This document shows positions 61,001-64,000 of a stretch of 64,000 nucleotides of DNA, one piece after another. The translations under genes were made by a program, and so were the position numbers. The stretch's first letter is position 1. Every line of letters begins with the position of its first letter. Under the pieces are notes generated by a model. It was not told the DNA's origin, ran no database searches, and was given only the letters and a program-made list of their open reading frames with translations. The DNA lies in contig JAIXUP010000073.1 of NCBI GenBank assembly GCA_027483505.1, forward strand, positions 1 through 64,000, given 5' to 3'. Source of the stretch: Hyphomicrobiales bacterium. Lineage in GTDB: Bacteria > Pseudomonadota > Alphaproteobacteria > Rhizobiales > Beijerinckiaceae.

Positions 61001-64000
61001 GTTGCGCAGGATCAGGTTCGATGAACTGCCCGCCTGGATCACCTCTTCGCCGCCGGACTGGACGATCGTGTTGTTGATCAGTTGCAGTGTGTTGGCGCTC
61101 GAGAGCCCGACCGCACGCGTGGCGTTGCCGTAGATCAGGTTGCCGATCAGCAGCGGCGCGTTGTCAAGGCCGCTGTTGGTGCCGGTGGTATCGACGCCGA
61201 CCGTGTTCGAGTAGGAGCGGTTGCCCTCGTAGACTCCGCCATTGGTCCGCAGGCCGACAGTGTTGCCGAACACTGTGTTGTTGAAGACCGTGGCGTCCTC
61301 GTTGCCGTTGCGCCCGCCGGTGTTGCCGAAGATGCCGACGCCGCTGGTGCTGACGGTGTTGCCGAAGACGCGAGCGCCCAGCGTGTTGACGAAGATACCC
61401 TGGCCGGTCGCGCCCGAGACGATGTTGTTGCTGACCGTCTGGATACGGCCCGTTCCAGGCGCGTAGACCGCAATCGCCGAGCCGCTGGTGACATTGCGGA
61501 CAACGTTGTTGTTGAAGAGTGTGTCGCCTCCCGAAAGATAGACGCCCGCGCCATAGGCCCCCGCGCCGATATTCTCGATCAGATTGTTCTCGAACACCCC
61601 GTTGTTGCCGCTGGACGTGAAGAGGCCGACATAGCCGAGCCCGGACACGCGGGAGTCGCGGACTGTGACATTGGGCGATTGGTCGAAGAACAGGCCATAG
61701 GTGGCCCCGCCGCCGGTCACGGTGACGTTGTTCACCGTCACATTCGTGGTCCTGTAGGTCCACAGGGCCGTCGAGGAGACGTTGATCGGCGGTGCGATGG
61801 TCGTGTTCAGGACCTGAAGGTCGCGGTTGCCTTCGCCGGCGTAGATCTGGGCGTTGCTGGCGCCGGCCACGCGGCTGTTGACGATCGAGATGCCGCGCAC
61901 ATCCTGCAGGTCCGGCAGCCAGACGTTGCGGTAGGCGTTGGTCATGTCAAGGTTTTCGAGCGTGACGTAGTCAGCGCCGTTGAAGCGGAACACCGCCGTG
62001 TTCGCGGTGTTGCCGCGGTTGAGCGTCGCCACCTTGCCCGAGTCGGTCGGTCCCCGGATCGTCATGCGCTCGACCGGCGCATTGCCGGTGCCGCCGTCCT
62101 CGGCCCCGACGATGATGTCAGTCGTGAGGTTGTAGACGCCGGTGTCGACGAGGATCACGTCGTTCGCCCCGAGGTCGTACTGCGCCAGGATGGCCTGGAT
62201 CGAGGCCTTCGGCGTCAGCGCCGACAGCCCGTCATTGGCGTCGTTGCCGACCGCGCCGGGCGTGTACTGGTCGTTCGTATCGGAGGAGTCGTCGACATAG
62301 TAGATCTTGATCGGCAGTGTCACCGCAAAGGCCGCATCTGACGTATCGGTCAGCAGGTTGTCGGTGGTGGTGATCCGGATCAGGTAGTTGGCCGAGGGCG
62401 GGAAGCTCGCCGGCGTGATCGTCCAGTCATAGCGGCCGTCATTCGTCTCGTTGCTGGCGATGGTCGTGTAGGTCGTCCCGCCATCGCTCGACACCTCGAT
62501 GGTGACGGTCGACGCCGTGCCGAAGGAGCGCCAGGTGATCGGAACCACGTTGCTGTGCTGGTAGGTCTCGGTGCCGTTCGGCGTGAAGACCCTGATGTAG
62601 CTGCTCGGGCTCAGCGACGCCTGCGCAGTGCCGCCATAGGCCCCGATCTCGACATAGCCGCCATTGGGCGCAGGCTCCGCTCCGATCGGCGTCGCGCTGT
62701 CGCCGCGGTCGATGCCGGGGGAGTTGCTGGCGTCCGCCGTTGTGGGTGCGGCATTGCGGATCGGCAGGCCCGTCACCGGATCGCGGACCACCGACAGGCC
62801 GGTTCCCTTGACCGAGCCCACGCTGGAACGCAGGTGGTAGTTGCCGTTGACCGGGTCGACGAATTGCGGGTCTGCCGCCAGGCTGGCGAAATCCTGCAGC
62901 GTTGCGAAGCGCCAGGCCTGAAGCGAACTGCGGTCGCCGGACTGCCACGTTCCGACAATGGCTCCAGCCGCCAGATAGTACAGGTTGAAGTTCGAGACGA
63001 AGCCGGTCTGCGCGTTGGGCGCGACGCGGAGTGCGCCGCCGAGGCTGCCGGTGATCGAGAAGATGTTGTTGAGGATCGTCGTGTTGCTGACGTTCTGCAG
63101 CACATCGACACCGCGCCCGCTGGCCTCGATGGTGTTGTTCTGCACCGTCGCATTGCTGCCGGACAGGGTCATGCCGGTCGAGGCGCGGATGACGAGGTTG
63201 TTGACGATGGTCGAGCCGCTGTTGGCGGCGATGCCGGTCAGGACATCCCGCAGCGTGTTGGCCTCGGCCCGTGCCGAACTCGACAGGAAGATGCCGGTGT
63301 CCGAATTGGTGACGAGGTTGCCGCGCACCAGTCCGGAACTGCTGATGCCATAGGTGGCGTTGTTGACGACGTTGTCGACGACCGTGACGGTCGAGCCGCT
63401 GGCGAAGATGCCAAATCCGTTGTTCACGGAGTAGCGCGCGTCCGAGACGTAGTTGCCGACCACGCGCACGTTGCCGCTGGCGCTGATGCCGTAAAGGCTG
63501 CTGCCCGTGACGCGGTTGCCACGTCCGTCGAGCGCGTCCGAGCCAAAGACGACCTCGTTGCCCGCGCCGGATGTCTGGCCGTTGACGCTGATGCCATACG
63601 GGTTGTTGGCGAAACGGCTTTCGGTGATCGCCGAAGCCCCCGTTATGGTGAACTCCGCGCCGTAGAAGCGGTTGTCGTGGCCGTAGATGTTCCGGATGAC
63701 CGGGGCCTGCCCGGTCACCTTCAGGCCGGTGTCGGCGCCAAAGACCTCGACATTGTTGATCAGGCCGACATTGGCCGCGATGATGACGCCGTAATCGGTT
63801 CCCTGCGCGATGATGTTCGTCAGGCTGTCGAGTTGCGAGGTCGTGTCGACCCGGATGCCCTCGATGCTGTGATTGCGGCTGGTGATGTCGCTCAGCACAA
63901 GCGCCGTGGAATTGTTCCGCGCCCACAGGCCGCGCTGGGCGTTCTCCAGCGTGAGGCCACGGATCGTCATCGCATCTGCATCGACGAGCTGCACGATGGC
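49076..64000 (-). CDS. giant modular surface protein, 5' end outside the window
   Basis: At least 4,973 codons, open at the right edge; numbering here follows the track ORF, whose first residue is an internal GTG codon. Residues 1-465 are parallel beta-helix repeats. Kre9/KNH-like (PNGTETY...ITWRS) spans 465-565. Two more beta-helix modules start at YYVDD 565 and 1421 and a third at YYVND 2219, each preceded by KNH-like and, for the last two, malectin-like domains. A nidogen-like segment (VWVTTDGSLVFGG, IAPFWDLN) lies about 2770-2970, an Ig-like SbsA-type segment about 2977-3103, and 18 cadherin-like domains 3108-4835. The C-terminus is Ala-rich then acidic, ending GAIDDTEW. Lysine is very rare and cysteine nearly absent, as in secreted calcium-binding proteins. 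Likely adhesion or matrix role; no secretion genes are visible. Confidence 0.9.
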   Translation of the reverse strand, partial: AIVQLVDADAMTIRGLTLENAQRGLWARNNSTALVLSDITSRNHSIEGIRVDTTSQLDSLTNIIAQGTDYGVIIAANVGLINNVEVFGADTGLKVTGQAPVIRNIYGHDNRFYGAEFTITGASAITESRFANNPYGISVNGQTSGAGNEVVFGSDALDGRGNRVTGSSLYGISASGNVRVVGNYVSDARYSVNNGFGIFASGSTVTVVDNVVNNATYGISSSGLVRGNLVTNSDTGIFLSSSARAEANTLRDVLTGIAANSGSTIVNNLVIRASTGMTLSGSNATVQNNTIEASGRGVDVLQNVSNTTILNNIFSITGSLGGALRVAPNAQTGFVSNFNLYYLAAGAIVGTWQSGDRSSLQAWRFATLQDFASLAADPQFVDPVNGNYHLRSSVGSVKGTGLSVVRDPVTGLPIRNAAPTTADASNSPGIDRGDSATPIGAEPAPNGGYVEIGAYGGTAQASLSPSSYIRVFTPNGTETYQHSNVVPITWRSFGTASTVTIEVSSDGGTTYTTIASNETNDGRYDWTITPASFPPSANYLIRITTTDNLLTDTSDAAFAVTLPIKIYYVDDSSDTNDQYTPGAVGNDANDGLSALTPKASIQAILAQYDLGANDVILVDTGVYNLTTDIIVGAEDGGTGNAPVERMTIRGPTDSGKVATLNRGNTANTAVFRFNGADYVTLENLDMTNAYRNVWLPDLQDVRGISIVNSRVAGASNAQIYAGEGNRDLQVLNTTIAPPINVSSTALWTYRTTNVTVNNVTVTGGGATYGLFFDQSPNVTVRDSRVSGLGYVGLFTSSGNNGVFENNLIENIGAGAYGAGVYLSGGDTLFNNNVVRNVTSGSAIAVYAPGTGRIQTVSNNIVSGATGQGIFVNTLGARVFGNTVSTSGVGIFGNTGGRNGNEDATVFNNTVFGNTVGLRTNGGVYEGNRSYSNTVGVDTTGTNSGLDNAPLLIGNLIYGNATRAVGLSSANTLQLINNTIVQSGGEEVIQAGSSSNLILRNNILSANNTAVFDIAENAQAGFTSDYNLLDLKGTSTIGRWGVTNFTSLAEWRVVLGLERQSQVGDPLFVDPDGADNLLGFSGGVNSGADDNFAPSNLALILDKGDPRNSGRVVFSEAGTNPTGGRINIGAPGNIATGLASPSQILQVLTPNGGDRVKVGEPTTVVWRSDGLTRETPVVLLNTGENTINSVAGPESWSNWRTASQFLVSGINYTVPANAGTNISAGTAPASVYNTLVYTPGPNAGSRIAYSIPELEDGTYRIRVHLNNYDAATAANRQAFDVVANGNVVRANVDMFTASGGLRSVGVLAPIDVTISGGAGMLLEFINKLNNGYTEISAIEISRVRPALAAFTAQLEVSIDNGTSWSPVAAAQTFDRYGEARFDWTPAAPSPGATALLRVTASDGTTTLVDRSDAAFSIAPAGNAYYVDDGSDVGDQYTPGAVGNNANDGRSPDRPMASLAALLGIYDLNPGDVVYVDSGTYTTITDINLLADDSGTALNRILITGPTAPGAKATIDRGTLLSGTQAFYFGGADYVTLRNFDIVRGDRAALFGAATSSNFNTLENLNISGVNTTGVYIDNGNANITVTGGSIRNPVQFNSGYGVFADATNNVTVSGVTFDGFAYSLWFNPPVNNSAMLVENNTFINQRNGFATYIGGGSLANGISTIIRNNTYAASSTGSYQIYAAGGAATITGNTIGGISQSFGRAIYGDFQLAANNTITGGQIGIETTGSNNTVRDNTISGTTLNGIRFGGGGSVVGNTLTGNATAIFIPSGATSRQVSNNLITGSTVTGIQIDGSGDIFNNTIRQGAGAAVTLNSPVSAAVPRLQNNIVWSDGGIGLLVTTNGSNAVNSDYNLYYLTGGATMGRFNTNDYASLVDFELATGQDRNSRQGNPLFVDPAAGNYSLQAGSPGIDMGNPRDSFAREPGQNGGRVNVGHQGNTALATQSAATQQVYVLSPNGYEKFERDAPVTIDWSSNGFAREIPVGFYALGPDSNPNTIVARGDQPWSTWTNLQPYVVGLGGNYTYGNTVGTTSSAGELAGPTSIYGGWASAVNGQIQANIPVSDGNYIVRLHFYEFYNYGAGQRPFNIQLQGNTVATGFDVVTAAGGSQRATVATYQNIAVSGGQGLNVRLVGNNATLVGVEISRAGVAGDAKTATVEVSPDNGATWQLVAPDAAMDRYGYGKVSWAPGFITDANSVLARVTIDDKSDTSDDPFLTTNNGRFYYVNDGATAGDQYTTAIGDNRASGKSADKPMGSLEALLRMYDLDGGDIVYVDTGTYRMADNVYIGASDSGSSEDARVRIQGPTGAAQAVLNRQNGIAAVFNVSSSNFVTISDFEMTGANFGVYADRVTNLKVLNNQIYTNNDSGIYLRSFQSNANNIQNIEIRGNRIFNHRVGGGDGINLFYTRNITIADNEIFGNSNSGITANAVSGLITGNLIRDNDYYGIYTGSPEATGVGQQLVASGNTITNNRYYGLYGSGAGVIFRGNTVSGANQFVGTSAGIYITGPSSRAENNVVFGNLVGIRGDNNTLITGNRVFENRTVGGNVQPSDGSGIVMGSGFITVTNNRVYSNRYGIFSSSAPGLIQSNLIYGNGDVAINLTSNNVSGTPNVIAGNTLYQQVGDVIFLGSGLANTTIRSNILWNESGDILDVATAARTGLSIGHNLYVSPSAASFVANYGGTRAQSAGDFRSLIGAFLGQPAADQDRGSIEGDPLFLDIDGADNQLGGLDNATGSGSDDNFGLRRNSVAIDAADSYVMPLNDNLGLPRNNDATIADTGRGWELFEETDTGANAFNPTGGTLIASTRTSYNAVEVTLPFNFTYYGETYSKVWVTTDGSLVFGGTYPNQIADSTANLQASRRIAPFWDLNLWTNRTQDGVFLDTTVANQVTFRWSGYSQPLAGQPSANFSATLFANGSVRFAYGSGNQGMTPTVGVSAGNGYTLVASSLNGGANLSNVNSRLFTPNAAAGLDYYDIGAFEFQGSSNDTTPPRVATISLPAEGGSTAVAFDRITVSFTEALDLISANSVANYQLVSRGADGVFDTLDDVRYTLRPIYSFPETNLTLGINAGALADGTYRLTLSGTGAVRDTAGNALDGNNDGTGGDDFRRTFIIDRSLNRPPVATAGSVSVAEDGSILIQLAGTDADGDPLTYALVNTPANGTITSFESATGRLTYTPGANFNGSDSFRFRVDDGKLGRSEANVTITVTPVNDAPTANAVSTTAVAGQPRVIVLSGSDLETPSGQLVPVIVTQPAGGTVVVQSGLTVIYTPRGNFTGNDSFTYRLVDSGDPAGNAGNPAQSAPATVSIAVSNPNDAPVAANDSFGTTINEALQIPVGQLLVNDTDPDGNTLSVISVQGAINGGVVLSAGVITFTPTAGFVGTGSFTYTISDGLLTSTAEVRVAVEPFNAAPIVGNDTVNGSEDTPLVVDASVLLANDSDPEGVPLSIVGVQNATNGTVSLDLVNRRITFTPALNVNGNGIGSFQYIASDGSKRTTATVTVNLAPVNDAPVAVADSRSTPEDTPLVFAASTLLANDTDVDGNPLSVTGVSNPANGTVVLANGTITFTPAANFNGTAGFDYTISDGQGGTSSARVTVTVTPVNDAPTANNDSFSTNEDVPLSLAIAGLLANDVDVDGNTLTLTGISDVTLGTAQIVGNQVVFTPGANLSGSGGFTYAISDGNGGTSTARVTITIVAVNDSPIVIGESTSILTSETATFTYASLLANDSDVEGSPLSITGVGNATGGTLTTTATSVTFTPTVGFTGVGGFDYTVSDGSLGTIGRVTVSVNQANRAPVAVADTRTTNEDQAVVLPVANLTANDTDADSDPLTVTGVSGASGGTVSLANGNVTFTPTANFNGVAGFDYAISDGRGGTSTARVTVNVTPVYDPVIANPLNLSTPEDVFLNVGFVSMFGVATNVDGGALTFVNASGAVGGTLDICFPCGRVRFIPNANFNGTGGFDFTIRDAAGTESTARATITVQPVPDAPAGVADSYSVDEDQSLVVGALLGVLANDTDADGDALTASLVTGPLHGTLTLNADGSFSYAAGANYNGADSFTYRASDGALNSGDVTVSITVRPVNDQPVAVADSRSTAEDTPLVFAAATLLGNDSDIDNDALSVTGVSNPANGTVALANGTITFTPAANFNGTAGFDYTISDGNGGTATARVTVTVTPTNDAPAVTGESFAITNLQTLTTSFASLLANDSDVENDPLSVTGVSNATGGTLATTATSVTFTPTAGFTGAAGFDYSVSDGNGGTSTGRVSITVTSGAVNVRPVARSETIGAPFDINQAAVINAATLLANDTDANGDPLTITAVFGGVNGVASLDVATQRVTFTPTAGYLGPATFSYTVSDGALTANATAKIFFADLNAPPVANADTVTVDANATTTITAASLLANDTDADGQPLQITAATGSPNLAVTFSAATGLLTLKPTYGFSGATSFTYRVSDGITTSIGTVAVTVTPAPAAAPIAGTDRFTAFLGTPLTISFSQLLGNDRDPNGDTLTITGASTGATSRGTLVFDAASRTITFTPTALGTGGFTYTVSDGALTSAGTVTISNRAANPPVVVNDVINGRLPGPIAIQTAQLLANDSDPNGDGLTVTRVLSPVNGTVAFGAAGEIVFTPTAGATGPWSFRYAASDGVNETLGTVTLKLTENIAPRLGIDTLRTTRNVPVVTSAAALLANDTDADGDTLTVTRVEAIAGGAVTFDAATGEVRFTPTSNFVGPASFAYFVSDGTVEVRQIVRVTVAATPIVGAPIDLSFNTAAGTPLVLSFAQLLGSGVGPDGQQLSFRGTGAVQNGRLQTDLAAQTVTFTPAAGFTGQGLFTFTYFSSGRVLTGTIRVTVSEAPADLIDTLDPEMQFASTAPSTAGQSEPRDAAQQPALVGLPAAAAQLLTSGDVISVPGALGETDRLQSLSLGPLSAREEMAAALLAGGVWLSAAARRAGSQTERRRIEDEFAPSGFLGAEFDDMAGPDFGAIDDTEW
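49490..54672 (-). repeat. 18 tandem cadherin-like domains within the giant protein
   Basis: Units of about 96 residues, each with a variant of NDAPVA..., LLANDTDxDGxxL, ITFTPxxxF and FxYTISDG. The NDxDxDG element is a calcium-site type motif. Units 5 and 11 (near 53300 and 51600) and units 7 and 12 (near 52780 and 51350) are much more similar to each other than to the rest, so parts of the array arose by recent duplication. Confidence 0.85.
55080..64000 (-). repeat. repeated beta-helix modules of the giant protein
   Basis: Modules of roughly 800-860 residues begin at nucleotides 62302, 59734 and 57340 (YYVDD/YYVND), and a partial one lies right of 62302. Each has a TPGAVGN-like linker, GDVVYVDTGTY-like strand, many PbH1-type turns (NNTI, GNTV, YGI), and a closing LFVDP..GNY or DGADN segment. 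Copies are diverged at the protein level. Confidence 0.85.

Noticed and set aside
55080-64000. CRISPR array or DNA satellite in the repetitive region
   Set aside because: The repetition is at the protein level in one frame, with diverged DNA and no regular repeat-spacer pattern.

Overview
The window looks like chromosomal DNA of a high-GC alphaproteobacterium, most likely of the Hyphomicrobiales/Rhizobiales type. This rests on the GC-rich codons, the plant-like glutathione reductase, the DUF2059 and small secreted-protein families, and the many ABC uptake operons; it is inference, since no rRNA or tRNA is present. Coding density is very high. No gap between genes exceeds about 230 bases, and most long ORFs opposite real genes are GC-driven shadows.

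Left part (1-14 kb), mixed metabolism. It holds a family 5 solute-binding protein, a DUF2306-like membrane protein, a DUF427 protein, a small secreted protein, a succinate-semialdehyde dehydrogenase (gabD-like), an OpgC-type membrane protein, a beta-propeller Vgb-like protein, an SGNH hydrolase, ribose-5-phosphate isomerase A, a DUF2059 protein, glutathione reductase, an EamA exporter, an iron-containing alcohol dehydrogenase and a spermidine-synthase-like protein.

Middle part (14-38 kb), an uptake and catabolic island. A nearly unbroken run of minus-strand genes carries two carbohydrate-type ABC importers that appear to share one ATPase (33979-35025). Between and after them lie SnoaL-fold proteins, a histidinol-dehydrogenase-family enzyme, an SDR, an RraA-like aldolase, a bicupin and a MetE-like enzyme, then a complete livKHMGF branched-chain-type importer ending in an aspartate-dehydrogenase-like gene. 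A fourth SnoaL-fold gene, a LacI regulator and an AroE-like dehydrogenase close the island. Two near-palindromic sites sharing the half CGTATGCAA lie upstream of the two carbohydrate importers and may be operators of the LacI protein. The substrate is unknown. The gene set suggests import, oxidation by dehydrogenases and C-C cleavage of a hydroxylated or cyclic acid.

38-46 kb: one operon transcribed leftwards (dppD, dppF, SBP, dppB, dppC, gamma-glutamyltransferase, DUF1028), consistent with peptide or gamma-glutamyl compound uptake and hydrolysis. 46-49 kb: dapB, a sterol-desaturase-family protein and a creatininase-family protein.

49-64 kb: the 3' part of one giant gene, at least 4,973 codons and open at the window edge. 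It encodes a secreted-looking surface protein. Repeated beta-helix modules introduced by a YYVDD motif alternate with Kre9/KNH-like and malectin-like domains. These are followed by a nidogen-like segment, an Ig-like segment and 18 tandem cadherin-like domains. A clear terminator hairpin follows its stop codon.
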